Source: SYFY01 sp041752315 (GTDB taxonomy: Bacteria > Pseudomonadota > Gammaproteobacteria > Pseudomonadales > Azotimanducaceae). Taken from it: a stretch of DNA of 64,000 bases. Location of the stretch: assembly GCA_041752315.1 (NCBI GenBank), contig JBGSHJ010000042.1:42401-106400 (forward strand). Reading direction: 5' to 3'. The translations under genes were made by a program, and so were the position numbers. The notes under the pieces were generated by a model. The model did no database searches. It was not told the DNA's origin and saw nothing but the letters and a program-made list of their open reading frames with translations. Shown here one piece after another: positions 1-9,044 of the stretch (its first letter is position 1; every line of letters starts with the position of its first letter).

Positions 1-686
1 GCGATATCATCGAGCGGTGTTGCCTCACGATTGACGATGGCGAGCCTGGCCCCTCGTCGCTTGGCATATTCCGGAAAACCGGCGGCAGGAAACACCACCA
101 GCGAGGAACCGAGCACAACCATCAGATCGCAGGCCTCGGTTTCTTCCTGGGCTCGTTGCATCGGCAGTTCGGGCATCGATTGTCCAAACGATATCGTTGC
201 ACTCTTGATGATGCCGCCGCATCGGGTGCAGGCTTCCACGCGGCCAATGCGTCGATAGTCCGCTTCGATGGCTGCCAGTTCATAACGGGTTGAACAACGC
301 AGACAATGTGCATACGTCGCGTTGCCATGCAGTTCAATGACCTGGTCCGGCTGAATTCCGGACATCTGGTGCAGGTTGTCCACATTCTGGGTAATCACGG
401 CTGATGCCTTGCCTGAGTTGACCAGTTGGGCGACCGCCTGGTGGCCCCGATTGGGCCTTGCGTTTTCCATGACACGTTCGTTTTCGAAACGACGACGCCA
501 TGACGTCTGACGCACCTCATCGGAGGCCATGAAATCCTGAAACTGAATCGGTTTCATTTTGGTCCACAGCCCTGTGCCGGGACTGCGAAAATCAGGGATT
601 CCGGATTCCGTGCTGATTCCGGCACCGGTGAAGAAGACGATTCGTTGTGCTGTTTCAACCAGTGCACGCAATCGGTCGGCCGACAT
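1..686 (-). CDS. Sir2-family NAD-dependent protein deacylase (3' end cut by window edge)
   Basis: Read on the minus strand from ATG at 686; the frame is still open at base 1, so the C-terminus is missing. The visible 228 residues carry the sirtuin hallmarks in order: the NAD-binding GAGIS motif at about 21-25 followed by GIPDFRSP, the TQNVDNLH block at about 99-106, the catalytic His at about 120 (ELHGN), and two Cys pairs (C128/C131 and C153/C156) that fit the structural zinc site. Sirtuins remove acyl groups from lysine using NAD in the cytoplasm. The frame also stays open upstream of 686, so a start further upstream is possible, but ATG 686 puts GAGIS at the usual distance. Family is certain; substrate is not. 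Confidence 0.93.
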   Translation of the reverse strand, partial: MSADRLRALVETAQRIVFFTGAGISTESGIPDFRSPGTGLWTKMKPIQFQDFMASDEVRQTSWRRRFENERVMENARPNRGHQAVAQLVNSGKASAVITQNVDNLHQMSGIQPDQVIELHGNATYAHCLRCSTRYELAAIEADYRRIGRVEACTRCGGIIKSATISFGQSMPELPMQRAQEETEACDLMVVLGSSLVVFPAAGFPEYAKRRGARLAIVNREATPLDDI

Positions 687-869
687 CCTCGTTGCTCCCT
701 CAGGCAGCGCAATACCACGCGCGGCAATCTGATCTGCGATGTTCGACCATGTCAACCATCCCGTTTCGGCCGAGTCCGGCTTCGCCGGCGTACTCCGATG
801 TCATTGCCTGCGAACCTTCTGGAATTGTCCAGGCTGGTATCATGATCAGCATCCAATGGAGGCGTGAAC

Positions 870-1469
870 ATGCACAAGCTGGAAATGTTCCTTGACTGCT
901 CCAGTCCCTGGACCTGGCTCGGTTTTGAATCGCTGCAACAGATCCTGCCGAACGCGCCGTGCCACGTGGTCTACCGTCCATTCCTGGTGGGCGGTGTATT
1001 CAATGCCGTGAATCCGAGCGTTTACCAGAATCGCGAAAAACCGGTACCGGCCAAACAGAAGTACTACTCAAAAGACCTGCAGGAATGGGCGAGGTACGTC
1101 GGCATCAAGATTGGCAGCCCCACCGTTTTCCCGGTGAACTCGGTCAAGGTCATGCGTGGTGCCTTCCTGGCCATCGAGCAGGACTGCCTGGTTCCTTACG
1201 CCCGGGCGTTTTTTTCAGCCTACTGGCGCGAACTCAAGGACATTTCCCAGCCAGCCGTCATCGCGGCGGTCGTTGCCGATCTTGGCATGGACGTGGACAG
1301 CTTTTTTGCCGCCATCGACAGTGCTCCCTACAAGGACCGCTTGCGGGCCAACACCGAAGAACTCATCCGGCGCGGAGGTTTTGGTTCACCGACCTTTTTT
1401 ATCGATGAAGCAGACATGTACTTCGGCAACGATCGCATGCCGCTTATCGAGTCTCGCCTGAAGTCATGA
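870..1469 (+). CDS. 2-hydroxychromene-2-carboxylate isomerase-like (DsbA/GST-kappa fold)
   Basis: 199 residues. The N-terminus (FLDCSSPWTW, Ser11) and the C-terminal block GSPTFFIDEADMYFGNDR match the 2-hydroxychromene-2-carboxylate isomerase / GST-kappa family, where the N-terminal Ser activates glutathione. The central PTVFPVNS segment fits the cis-Pro loop. Start chosen at ATG 870 because GGAGG at 858-862 is spaced seven bases from it; the in-frame GTG at 864 is too close. The gene stands alone and converges on the kinase gene at 1464-2102 with a six-base overlap. No aromatic-degradation neighbours are present, so the real substrate is open; a general glutathione-dependent isomerase or oxidoreductase role is equally possible. 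Confidence 0.88.
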   Translation: MHKLEMFLDCSSPWTWLGFESLQQILPNAPCHVVYRPFLVGGVFNAVNPSVYQNREKPVPAKQKYYSKDLQEWARYVGIKIGSPTVFPVNSVKVMRGAFLAIEQDCLVPYARAFFSAYWRELKDISQPAVIAAVVADLGMDVDSFFAAIDSAPYKDRLRANTEELIRRGGFGSPTFFIDEADMYFGNDRMPLIESRLKS

Positions 1470-2102
1470 CTCAGCGGTGGCGAAGGAGCGTGCCAGGCAG
1501 GGGAAGCTCTCGGGTGGCCGCTGCAACCGCGCGATGATGGCTTGTGCACAACTTCGCGGCGACGTTGCGGAGGTGTCGACCTCGAGGTCATAGGCAGCGC
1601 CGTGGGCATGCACCTGCCTGTAGTGAGAAATCGCGGTACCAGGAAATCGCCCCAGTCGTTTGCCTTCTCTTTCCTGCACGACCTCGCGGTTGCAGCGTAC
1701 ACCGATGAACCAGGTGTCGAGACCCGCCAGTACGTCGACGTAGTCGATGAGGTATTCCCGCTTGAACAGCAGGTCGTCGATGATGACGTTGTTGCCGGAC
1801 TGCGCAAAGGCCGCAATGGCTCGCCGCATGCCCCGGAGCATCTGCTCACCATAACTGCCAAAGCGGATATGGGTCAGTCGACCCTCATCGGTCTCCATCG
1901 GCACGATGTTGAGTCCGAGGCCACCCGGGCTTTCCGGTGGCGAATTGAACCCTCGGAAACGACCCGCCATGCCATCCCGAAACTGGTCGAGGGCAATATG
2001 CTGAAAGGGCTCCGGCAGCAACTGCTGAAGTTTGTGGGCGAGTGTGGTTTTCCCGGCGCTGGAAGAGCCGTTCAACAGAATGAGGCGTGGCGCACTTGTC
2101 AT
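1464..2102 (-). CDS. Chloramphenicol-phosphotransferase-like P-loop kinase
   Basis: 212 residues from ATG 2102. A Walker A P-loop (GSSSAGKTT) lies a few residues from the N-terminus after LILLNG, the arrangement of the chloramphenicol phosphotransferase-like family of small nucleoside/antibiotic kinases. A second conserved block reads NVIIDDLLF, consistent with the Walker B/substrate region. Length fits the family. An upstream in-frame ATG at 2126 would add eight residues, but the shorter form starts like family members. Ends convergently with the upstream isomerase gene. That it phosphorylates chloramphenicol is not implied; most family members have unknown substrates. Confidence 0.8.
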   Translation of the reverse strand: MTSAPRLILLNGSSSAGKTTLAHKLQQLLPEPFQHIALDQFRDGMAGRFRGFNSPPESPGGLGLNIVPMETDEGRLTHIRFGSYGEQMLRGMRRAIAAFAQSGNNVIIDDLLFKREYLIDYVDVLAGLDTWFIGVRCNREVVQEREGKRLGRFPGTAISHYRQVHAHGAAYDLEVDTSATSPRSCAQAIIARLQRPPESFPCLARSFATAES

Positions 2103-2203
2103 GAGGCTGGATGGTAACTGCCACACGGATCAACCACAATTACCGAATTGTCTTAAGTTGGTGCGGTAATTCATTGACGGTGCTCGTAGAAAGAGATGTC
2201 GGG

Positions 2204-2857
2204 ATGACAGTGTCCAGGATTCCTGACAGCGAACACTCGACTGTTTTTGTCGCGCGCCTGGCGGATCGCCGCGAGCAGTTGTTGCCCGTCGAATTGCCGC
2301 TGCTGGACGGTCGAACCGCCCGACGTCGAGATGAATTTTCATCCGGACGTTATTGTGCCCGCCGCGCCATGGCTGCACGGGGGATGCCTGAGGGACCGAT
2401 CGCAAGCCACGCAGACCGGTCTCCTCTCTGGCCATCTGGTGTGAAGGGCAGCCTGACACACAGCCGACAACTGGTCGGTGCCGCGGTCAGTGGGACACTC
2501 GAGGGACTGGGCATCGATCTCGAACATTTTGGCCGGTTGTCCCGTCGTGCGGCCGAGCGAATCCTGACTGACGTCGAGAACGGGCAACTCGATGTCGCAG
2601 GGGAGGATGAGTTCCTGCGGCAGGCAACCATTGTGTTCAGTGCCAAGGAAGCCGTGTACAAGGCCATCTATCCGATCGCCGGACTGTATGTTGGCTATCG
2701 GGAAGTCCGGATCATGCTCAAACCGGAACATGCTGAATTCAGGGCCAGTTATCTCGGGCACAACATGTTGAACAGTCCGCTTGAAGGTGGTGTTGGTCAT
2801 TGGGGATTCATCGAAGAAGCGGTACTGACCCGCTTCGAGATCGGGGGGCGGCGTTAG
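2204..2857 (+). CDS. 4'-phosphopantetheinyl transferase (Sfp/EntD type), copy A
   Basis: 217 residues. The family signatures are in order: GSLTH near residue 82-86 (CoA-binding His region), GIDLE at about 103-107 (Mg-binding Asp/Glu) and FSAKEAVYK at about 145-153. Such enzymes move 4'-phosphopantetheine from CoA to a Ser of acyl/peptidyl carrier proteins. Start chosen at ATG 2204; the frame is open back to 2111, but that extension looks unlike the family. First gene of a tight operon: its TAG (2855-2857) shares one base with the GTG start of the nucleoside transporter. A second, divergent PPTase lies just after that transporter. Carrier-protein target unknown; the ACP at 34798 is the only stand-alone carrier protein in the window. 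Confidence 0.88.
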   Translation: MTVSRIPDSEHSTVFVARLADRREQLLPVELPLLDGRTARRRDEFSSGRYCARRAMAARGMPEGPIASHADRSPLWPSGVKGSLTHSRQLVGAAVSGTLEGLGIDLEHFGRLSRRAAERILTDVENGQLDVAGEDEFLRQATIVFSAKEAVYKAIYPIAGLYVGYREVRIMLKPEHAEFRASYLGHNMLNSPLEGGVGHWGFIEEAVLTRFEIGGRR

Positions 2858-4098
2858 TGCAATCAGTTCTCGGCATCGCAGTGTTCATTGGCATCGCCTG
2901 GCTGCTGAGCCGGAACCGGGCACAGGTTCCCTGGCGCATGGTGGCCATTGGCACCACTACGCAGCTGGTACTCGCCTATCTGCTGTTCCACGTACCCCTG
3001 TTTGCCGAGGCCTTGCTCAGTCTGAATCTGGTGGTTACGGCCGTTGAGACTGCATCCATGGCCGGCACTTCGTTTGTCTTCGGGTATCTTGGTGGGGCAA
3101 CTGCGCCATACAACGTCACGGAACCGAGCGGGCTGTTCCTGTTTGCGTTTCGCGTCTTGCCGCAGATCATCGTTTTCAGCGTGCTGGTGGCCCTGTTGTG
3201 GTACTGGAAAATTCTGCCGACGGTGGTGCGGTTCATCGGACGGGTCCTGACCAGGCTCCTCGGGGTTGGCGGAGCGGTGGGTACGGGGGCTGCCGCCAGC
3301 ATATTCCTGGGTATGGCAGAGACGCCGCTGGTCATCAGAGCGTATCTGCAGCGCATGAGCCGATCAGAATTGTTCACGCTCATGACCTGCGGCATGAGTA
3401 CTGTCTCCGGTTCGATCATGGTTCTGTATGCATCCATCCTGCGTGACCAGATCGACGGTGCACTGGGCCACATCATCATCGCGTCTGTGCTGAACGTGAT
3501 CGGTGCGATTGTCGTCGCCCGAATCCTGTATCCGCCCGATGAAGAGAGTCAGACCGGAGAGGTCGCCGACGGGCTGGTTTACAGTGGCCATATGGACGCG
3601 ATTACCCGCGGCACGGTGGATGGCGTGCAACTGGCGGTCAACGTGGGCGCCATGGTGCTGGTGCTCGTCTCGCTGGTGGCTTTGGTCAACCATATTCTCG
3701 GGAACTTCGAAATGACCGGTGCACCGCTGAGTCTGGAGCGGATGACTGGTCCGCTGTTCGCACCAGTGGCCTGGTTGATAGGCATACCCTGGAGTGAAGC
3801 TGAACCAGCAGGCAGTCTCCTGGCGAGCAAACTGATACTCAACGAGATCGTTGCCTATCTGCAGATGGCCGCATTACCCGAAGGTACGCTGTCCAACTCC
3901 AGCGTGACCACCATGACCTACGCACTCTGCGGATTTACCAACTTTGGCAGCCTTGGCATCCTGATCGGCGGATTGGCAACGCTGGCACCTCAACGTCGAG
4001 AGGAGATTCTCAGGATTGCACCAGGTACGCTGATCTCGGGGACTTTGACCGCCTCGATCACAGGCGCCATCGTCACGTTGATCGGCTTGTTGCCGTGA
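2857..4098 (+). CDS. Concentrative nucleoside transporter (CNT/NupC family)
   Basis: 413 residues, polytopic inner-membrane protein. CNT signatures are visible: GMAETPLVIRAYL, MTCGMSTVSGSIM, SVLN followed by ARILYP, and near the C-terminus YALCGFTNFGSLGILIGGL. These belong to the re-entrant hairpins and nucleoside-binding helices of NupC/CNT symporters, which import nucleosides with H+ or Na+. Start taken as GTG 2857, which overlaps the stop of PPTase A by one base and follows a G-rich stretch; the frame runs further upstream inside PPTase A but without membrane character. Its stop overlaps the next start by four bases (GTGA), suggesting translational coupling. Position between two PPTase genes is unexpected and functionally unexplained. 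Confidence 0.92.
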   Translation: MQSVLGIAVFIGIAWLLSRNRAQVPWRMVAIGTTTQLVLAYLLFHVPLFAEALLSLNLVVTAVETASMAGTSFVFGYLGGATAPYNVTEPSGLFLFAFRVLPQIIVFSVLVALLWYWKILPTVVRFIGRVLTRLLGVGGAVGTGAAASIFLGMAETPLVIRAYLQRMSRSELFTLMTCGMSTVSGSIMVLYASILRDQIDGALGHIIIASVLNVIGAIVVARILYPPDEESQTGEVADGLVYSGHMDAITRGTVDGVQLAVNVGAMVLVLVSLVALVNHILGNFEMTGAPLSLERMTGPLFAPVAWLIGIPWSEAEPAGSLLASKLILNEIVAYLQMAALPEGTLSNSSVTTMTYALCGFTNFGSLGILIGGLATLAPQRREEILRIAPGTLISGTLTASITGAIVTLIGLLP

Positions 4099-4814
4099 GG
4101 TGGTTGGTCGAACCGGGCTGCCTGATCTGCCCGACGAAGCTTCCACAGGTGGATATCGACGATTGTGTCGGTGTCATCGGTCCGATAGGTGACTTTCGCG
4201 ACCAGCTGCTGGCAGCAGAGTCCCATGGCATGCACGGTTGGGCGATGAAGCGGCAGCTGGAATACAGCACCGGCCGACACTACGCACATCTTGCGATGCA
4301 GGCGCTGGGTGAACCGCCGATGGCCATTGAGCGTCGGTCGGATCGTTCACCGATCTGGCCTGATCACCTTCTGGGCAGCATTGCACATTGTGAAGATACG
4401 GGTATCGCCATCGTGGCGCGTGCTCACGCCTGTCCAGGCATCGGGGTCGATATCGAACGTCGAGGAAGGATCGGTGCAGACCTGTTCGCAACCTTGTTTA
4501 CGGAACAGGAATGCCGCGCGATCAGCAATGGCGGTTCCGCCACCGGTCTGTTTTGCGCCAAGGAAGCCCTGTACAAAGCCGTGCATCCCATCGTTCAGAC
4601 GTTCATCAACTTTACGGAAGTTTCGCTCGTGAATGAACTGTCCCGGTCCAGTCGCGCCATCTATCTCGGCAACGTGACAGGTGTTGGAGACATCATTTCG
4701 TCTGCCGATTTTTCCCAGCAGCTGACGACGTCCCACGCGTGTGTTGTCGTATGGTTGCCACCGGCGACTCAGGGCAGCCATCGGGCTACGAACATTCCCG
4801 GTTTGGTTCGGTAA
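4095..4814 (+). CDS. 4'-phosphopantetheinyl transferase (Sfp/EntD type), copy B
   Basis: 239 residues from GTG 4095, which overlaps the transporter stop (GTGA). Signatures: GSIAH at 94-98, GIGVDIE at 115-121 and FCAKEALYKAV at 153-163, the same Mg/CoA-binding blocks as copy A. The two copies share only motif-level similarity, so this is not a recent tandem duplication. The stop at 4812-4814 is followed within six bases by the proposed start of the hydroxyacid oxidase. Two PPTases in one operon suggests different carrier-protein clients, for example a fatty-acid/siderophore carrier versus the ACP at 34798. That assignment is inference. Confidence 0.88.
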   Translation: MRWLVEPGCLICPTKLPQVDIDDCVGVIGPIGDFRDQLLAAESHGMHGWAMKRQLEYSTGRHYAHLAMQALGEPPMAIERRSDRSPIWPDHLLGSIAHCEDTGIAIVARAHACPGIGVDIERRGRIGADLFATLFTEQECRAISNGGSATGLFCAKEALYKAVHPIVQTFINFTEVSLVNELSRSSRAIYLGNVTGVGDIISSADFSQQLTTSHACVVVWLPPATQGSHRATNIPGLVR

Positions 4815-4819
4815 TCACT

Positions 4820-6001
4820 TTGGCGTTCCATCAGATCCGCGATTTCGAGAGTGCGGCCCGTCGTCGTCTGCCACGAACGATCTTCGATTTCATCCAGGGT
4901 GGAGCAGGCTCGGAGGAAGCACTACGAAACAACGAATCTGCTTTCAGCAGCTATTCCCTGGTGCCAAGGATATTGCGCGCTCCTCTGGAACGCAGTTGCG
5001 CCGTTCGATTCATGGGCGTTGACCATGCGGTCCCCTTTGGCATTTCGCCGATGGGCCTGGGCGATCTGGCCTGGCCAGGTACGGACCACGGACTGCTGAG
5101 GACGGCGGCAAAAAAACGCTTTCCGTACACGCTGTCGGCCGCAGGCAGTACAACTCTGGAAAGAGCTGCTGAACTCGCAGACGGAATGCTCTGGTTCCAG
5201 CTTTATGTTGGCGCGGATTTCGACGTCAGTCGGTTGCTCATGCAGCGGGCAGCAGCGGTTGGTGTACGTAATCTTGTGCTGACGGTTGACGCCGCCCATC
5301 CCGGACTTCGGTTCCGCGATCGCCGAAATTGTTTTGGAGAACCCGTCTGGAAAGTACCGAGGCTGCTGGCTGACTACGCGCTGCATCCCCATTGGTCGCT
5401 CTCGACGCTGGTCCGCGGGGTGCCAGGGATGGTAAATCTTCAACAGGACGATCAACGTCTCATGGGACCAGAGGCGACGCGTCTGTTCATGGCGTCGATG
5501 ATGCAGGCGAAACTGGACTGGGTCATGCTCGAGAGCATACGCAACAGCTGGCCGCACCAGTTGATCGTCAAAGGTGTCCTTGCCTGGGAAGATGCGCTGC
5601 AACTGAAAGCAGCCGGTGTGGATGGCCTTGTGATTTCCAACCACGGTGGACGGCAACTGGGTTCTGCCGTACCCCCCCTGGAGGTGCTGTCCGGGATACG
5701 TGCCGCTGTCGGTCCCCGGATGCCGTTGATTCTCGAGAGTGGCGTTCGATCCGGTGAGGATATCGTCAAGGCTCTGCTGCTCGGTGCAGATTTTGTACTG
5801 CTCGGCCGACCGTGGTTGTATGCCTGCGCGGCTGCGGGCGCTGATCGTGGCAGTCTGCGCCTGGCCACCATGCTTGAAGAGGGCGTGGACAATACACTCG
5901 CCCAGCTCGGTTGCACGGACATTCCGACGCTTCCCCAAGCCGGCCTGATCCGACCCCGAAACACGCCGGTCACGGTACCCATTCCATTTGACCTGGGTTA
6001 A
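4820..6001 (+). CDS. FMN-dependent alpha-hydroxy-acid oxidase/dehydrogenase
   Basis: About 393 residues. A TIM-barrel FMN enzyme of the glycolate oxidase / L-lactate dehydrogenase (LldD) family. The N-terminal ARRRLPRTIFDFIQGGA block, LTVDAAHPGLRFRDRRN in the middle and SNHGGRQL with the catalytic His near the C-terminus are all family landmarks, followed by LLGADFVLLGRPW of the FMN phosphate site. It would oxidise a 2-hydroxy acid to a 2-oxo acid. The start is uncertain: the frame opens at GTG 4739 and has ATG 4751, both inside PPTase B, while TTG 4820 lies six bases after the PPTase stop and gives the standard family N-terminus. Substrate unknown; operon context (PPTases, MOSC) does not specify it. 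Confidence 0.88.
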   Translation: MAFHQIRDFESAARRRLPRTIFDFIQGGAGSEEALRNNESAFSSYSLVPRILRAPLERSCAVRFMGVDHAVPFGISPMGLGDLAWPGTDHGLLRTAAKKRFPYTLSAAGSTTLERAAELADGMLWFQLYVGADFDVSRLLMQRAAAVGVRNLVLTVDAAHPGLRFRDRRNCFGEPVWKVPRLLADYALHPHWSLSTLVRGVPGMVNLQQDDQRLMGPEATRLFMASMMQAKLDWVMLESIRNSWPHQLIVKGVLAWEDALQLKAAGVDGLVISNHGGRQLGSAVPPLEVLSGIRAAVGPRMPLILESGVRSGEDIVKALLLGADFVLLGRPWLYACAAAGADRGSLRLATMLEEGVDNTLAQLGCTDIPTLPQAGLIRPRNTPVTVPIPFDLG

Positions 6002-6028
6002 AAAAGCACAAGACCGTTGGAGCCAGAC

Positions 6029-6814
6029 ATGCAGTTGAGTCAATTGTGGAGTTACCCGATCAAGTCATGCGCCGGGTTATCCGGCTCGAGCGCCAGGATT
6101 GCGCCATCTGGCCCTGCTTTTGATCGTGAGTGGATGTTGACGGACGCCGACGGCCAGTTCCTGACGGCTCGGTTGCATCCCCAACTTGTACTTGTCAGGG
6201 CAACACCGACGATTGATGGTCTGTCGCTGCAGGCTCCGGGCATGCCGGAGCTGCCGGTACGCCGGGTGTTGTTCAATCAATTGCGCCAGACAGGCGTGTG
6301 GGCGTATCGATTCGACGCGTGGTGGGGTGATGCAGCAGCAGATCAATGGTTCAGTCAGTACCTGGGTCTGTCGACGAGACTCTTGTACATTGGTGCGAAG
6401 TCACGTCGCGCATTGCGGGCTGATCCGTCAATCCGTTTCTCGTTTGCAGACGGTTATCCATTCCTGTTGATCGGTGAAGGGTCTCTTGAGGATCTGAACA
6501 GTCGCCTGAAAATTCCGGTTTCGATGCGACACTTCAGGCCGAACCTCGTGGTGAGTGGTACCGATGCCTTTGCCGAGGATGACTGGAAGCGAATCCGCAT
6601 CGGCACCGTGGAGTTCGAGCACATGAAACCATGCGATCGATGTGTCTTCACCACGATCGATCCGGACACGGGGCAGTTGGCCGATGACCTGCAGCCGCTG
6701 CGTACCCTGGGCACCTATCGGCGTGCCCCGGGTGGCGTGATGTTCGGCCAGAATCTGGTGGCCAGAGGCACTGGTGTCATTCGGCTCGGAGATCGAGTGG
6801 AGGTAGTTGAATGA
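6029..6814 (+). CDS. MOSC domain protein (YcbX-like, molybdenum-cofactor sulfurase C-terminal family)
   Basis: 261 residues from ATG 6029, preceded by GGAG at 6019-6022. The N-terminal part (SQLWSYPIKSCAGLSG, then FDREWMLTD) is the MOSC N-terminal beta-barrel. The C-terminal MOSC domain includes RPNLVVSGTDAFAEDDW and the conserved Cys segment KPCDRCVFTTIDPDTG, which in mARC/YcbX-type proteins binds or carries sulfur for the molybdenum cofactor. Unlike E. coli YcbX there is no C-terminal 2Fe-2S domain; the protein ends soon after the MOSC barrel. Last gene of the operon beginning at 2204. Probably reduces or sulfurates via Moco, but the partner is not in the window. Confidence 0.86.
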   Translation: MQLSQLWSYPIKSCAGLSGSSARIAPSGPAFDREWMLTDADGQFLTARLHPQLVLVRATPTIDGLSLQAPGMPELPVRRVLFNQLRQTGVWAYRFDAWWGDAAADQWFSQYLGLSTRLLYIGAKSRRALRADPSIRFSFADGYPFLLIGEGSLEDLNSRLKIPVSMRHFRPNLVVSGTDAFAEDDWKRIRIGTVEFEHMKPCDRCVFTTIDPDTGQLADDLQPLRTLGTYRRAPGGVMFGQNLVARGTGVIRLGDRVEVVE

Positions 6815-6919
6815 TCCACCCACGACCTGTAGCGGTGGTTCGAGCGGAGTAGGGTGATTGTTGGATCGCACACTCATTACCACCGTCCGGGAGAGGACGA
6901 TCCCGGCGACCGAAACCCC

Positions 6920-7933
6920 TTACCCGACGTAGCGGCGAACGGTTTCCTGCAGGTATTGCAGGTCATCGTCGTTGACGTCCAGATGCATGACCCAGCGCGG
7001 TCGATGGACCTGTACACCCGATTTGTTCATGTGGGCCAGAAAAGGCTTCAATTCTGCGTCTGGCAGGTTCAGATGAATCATGTTGGTATATTGTTCAACC
7101 CGTCCTGGGAACAGGTTGCCGAGCGAATCGGCCAGTGCTGCCGCACGGCGATGATCCTCAACCAGCCGATCCACGTGGTGTCCGAGTGCGTACAGACCGG
7201 CCGCGGCGAGAATGCCCGCCTGACGCATGCCGCCGCCCAGCATCTTCCGGAGGCGTCGAGCCCTGGAGATCAGGTCTGCGCTTCCGACGAGTACCGATCC
7301 CACGGGCGCCCCGAGCCCTTTGGAAAGACAGAGACTGATGCTGTCACAAGGCGCTGCCATTTCGGCCGCGGATCGACCGCTGGCAACACAGGCGTTGAAA
7401 AAACGGGCGCCATCCATATGCAACGCGAGGCGGCGCGCTGAACAGAACGCGCCCAGTGATTCAACGTAGCCAGGAGGGAGTACTCGACCGCTGAACGTGT
7501 TTTCGATACAGACCAACCGGGTACGAGCGAAGTGGAAGTCATCGGGTTTGATCACTGCCTCGATGCTCTCCAGTGGCAACGTGCCGTCCTCGGCCACGGT
7601 GATGGGCTGTGGCGCAACACCACCGAGAACGGCGCCACCACCCGCCTCGTACATGTACACGTGCGCTCGCTGGCCGGCAATGAACTCGTCACCTCGTTCG
7701 CAATGGGACATCAGCGCGATCAGATTTGATTGTGTACCGCTGGCAACAAAGAGGCCCGCTTCCTTGCCCAGACGTTCTGCCAGCATCGCCTGCAGTCTGT
7801 TGACGGTCGGGTCTTCACCAAAAACATCATCACCCACTTCAGCGGCTGCCATCGCTGCACGCATGGCGGGAGTCGGACGGGTGACGGTGTCACTGCGCAG
7901 ATCAATGATTCGCACCTGACTATCTGGCACCAT
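6920..7933 (-). CDS. ltaE: Low-specificity L-threonine aldolase
   Basis: 337 residues from ATG 7933. A PLP fold-type I enzyme: DLRSDTVT at the N-terminus, DDVFGEDPTV at about 35-44, HMDGAR at 172-177 and the PLP-binding Lys at 205 within SLCLSKGLGAPVGS. These are the signatures of low-specificity threonine aldolases, which cleave threonine/allo-threonine to glycine and acetaldehyde. The frame is open upstream to 8095, but that stretch lies inside the neighbouring gene and has no family similarity. The start overlaps the end of the upstream gene (stop at 7920) by 14 bases, so the two are probably cotranscribed. It converges with the MOSC gene. Confidence 0.95.
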   Translation of the reverse strand: MVPDSQVRIIDLRSDTVTRPTPAMRAAMAAAEVGDDVFGEDPTVNRLQAMLAERLGKEAGLFVASGTQSNLIALMSHCERGDEFIAGQRAHVYMYEAGGGAVLGGVAPQPITVAEDGTLPLESIEAVIKPDDFHFARTRLVCIENTFSGRVLPPGYVESLGAFCSARRLALHMDGARFFNACVASGRSAAEMAAPCDSISLCLSKGLGAPVGSVLVGSADLISRARRLRKMLGGGMRQAGILAAAGLYALGHHVDRLVEDHRRAAALADSLGNLFPGRVEQYTNMIHLNLPDAELKPFLAHMNKSGVQVHRPRWVMHLDVNDDDLQYLQETVRRYVG

Positions 7934-9044
7934 CAAAAAACTGGGTGAATCCTGCAGGTGCATAAGGGCCGACCACAATCTGCTCGAATACTCCAATACC
8001 CTGACGACTCCCATCCGTGGCACGAACCACCTGCTGCGTATGCAGGTTTTCGCGCGCCAGAAGATCGAGTTGGCGAGTATCGAACGACTCGCCACCGATC
8101 GCGAGTTCGCCTTTCCACATACCCTGACCCCATTCCGGATGGCCGTATCCCAATCCCTTCATCTGGAATTTCAGGATCGGCTCAAGGGCAATGGTGCGGG
8201 TCTGGTCTTCGTGATCGACAAGGTCGATCTCGACCTTCGATGCCAGCCGGGAGCCCCTGTGGTACTGGATGCGATGGCGTGCCGTGGCCATCCGCTCATC
8301 GCGACTGCCTTCGAGTCCGGGTATTGCAGACTCATCTGCATACAGGGGTGCCTTGATGCCCTCGCGAACAAGCGGTTCACCTTTCTGGCCATCAAAGAAT
8401 ATGGCGTGGGTAATGTGGTCATCCCAGAACAGTGGTGCCCACATGAAAGCGATACCGTTGGGTACCACGGGTGCACCCCCGGTTTCATGTTCACCGACGT
8501 TGCGGACCCCCCATGATCGGTCCTTTGTGCCGTAGCAGACCGAGTCGTCGATCCGGATATCCCCATCCGGAGTACGGACCAGGCCTGACCAGCGGCCAAA
8601 CTGATCAAAACGTGTGGCATCCATGGTCCGCCTCGCGCCAGACCAGAGTGTCTGGCGGGCTTCCTGGATGGCTGCGGTACGCGCCGAAAAGGTGATGTCG
8701 CAGGAGATTCCACTGCTGTTGTCATCGAGAATGACTCGTGTCCGACGCAGCGGTTCCAGCACCTCCATTCTGAACGGCCCAACCGTCATGTCGGTGCGTT
8801 CCATCGGGGCGCGTCTGGAGCCATAAAAACAATGCTGCCGGGTGCCTGGTTGAACGACGCTGAATGCACAATCGAGAATGCCGCGATGGGGATAAACGGC
8901 CATCCCTATCCCGAAATAATACGAACCATCCCCTGCGTAGCCATTGAACCAGGTGCGGTCGTAGACATTACGGTCACTGGTGACCGGATGAGCCAGGGGT
9001 TCAGGTGTCTGGTGGATCGGAAAATCGTCCAGCTTGTTCAGCAT
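7920..9044 (-). CDS. Conserved hypothetical protein, possibly beta-barrel/lipocalin-like (CrtC-type fold)
   Basis: 374 residues. No signal peptide or membrane segment. The N-terminal part is rich in Trp, Tyr and Gly and reads like repeated beta strands (WFNGYAGDGSYYFGIG, then SWGVRNVGEH in the middle), which recalls proteins of the carotenoid 1,2-hydratase (CrtC)/AttH lipocalin-like group often found near lipid or steroid catabolic genes. This resemblance is from memory of the pattern, not from a search. The gene overlaps the threonine aldolase start by 14 bases and lies in the same orientation. No catalytic residue can be named. Confidence 0.6.
   Translation of the reverse strand: MLNKLDDFPIHQTPEPLAHPVTSDRNVYDRTWFNGYAGDGSYYFGIGMAVYPHRGILDCAFSVVQPGTRQHCFYGSRRAPMERTDMTVGPFRMEVLEPLRRTRVILDDNSSGISCDITFSARTAAIQEARQTLWSGARRTMDATRFDQFGRWSGLVRTPDGDIRIDDSVCYGTKDRSWGVRNVGEHETGGAPVVPNGIAFMWAPLFWDDHITHAIFFDGQKGEPLVREGIKAPLYADESAIPGLEGSRDERMATARHRIQYHRGSRLASKVEIDLVDHEDQTRTIALEPILKFQMKGLGYGHPEWGQGMWKGELAIGGESFDTRQLDLLARENLHTQQVVRATDGSRQGIGVFEQIVVGPYAPAGFTQFFDGAR

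Noticed and set aside
4922..6043. Minus-strand open frame of 373 codons opposite the hydroxyacid oxidase
   Set aside because: The plus strand has clear FMN-oxidase motifs throughout; the antisense frame has no family features and unusual composition.
6887..6906. Hairpin CCGGGA-N8-TCCCGG between the MOSC and threonine aldolase genes
   Set aside because: No T-run on either strand; could be chance in GC-rich DNA, so not listed as a terminator.
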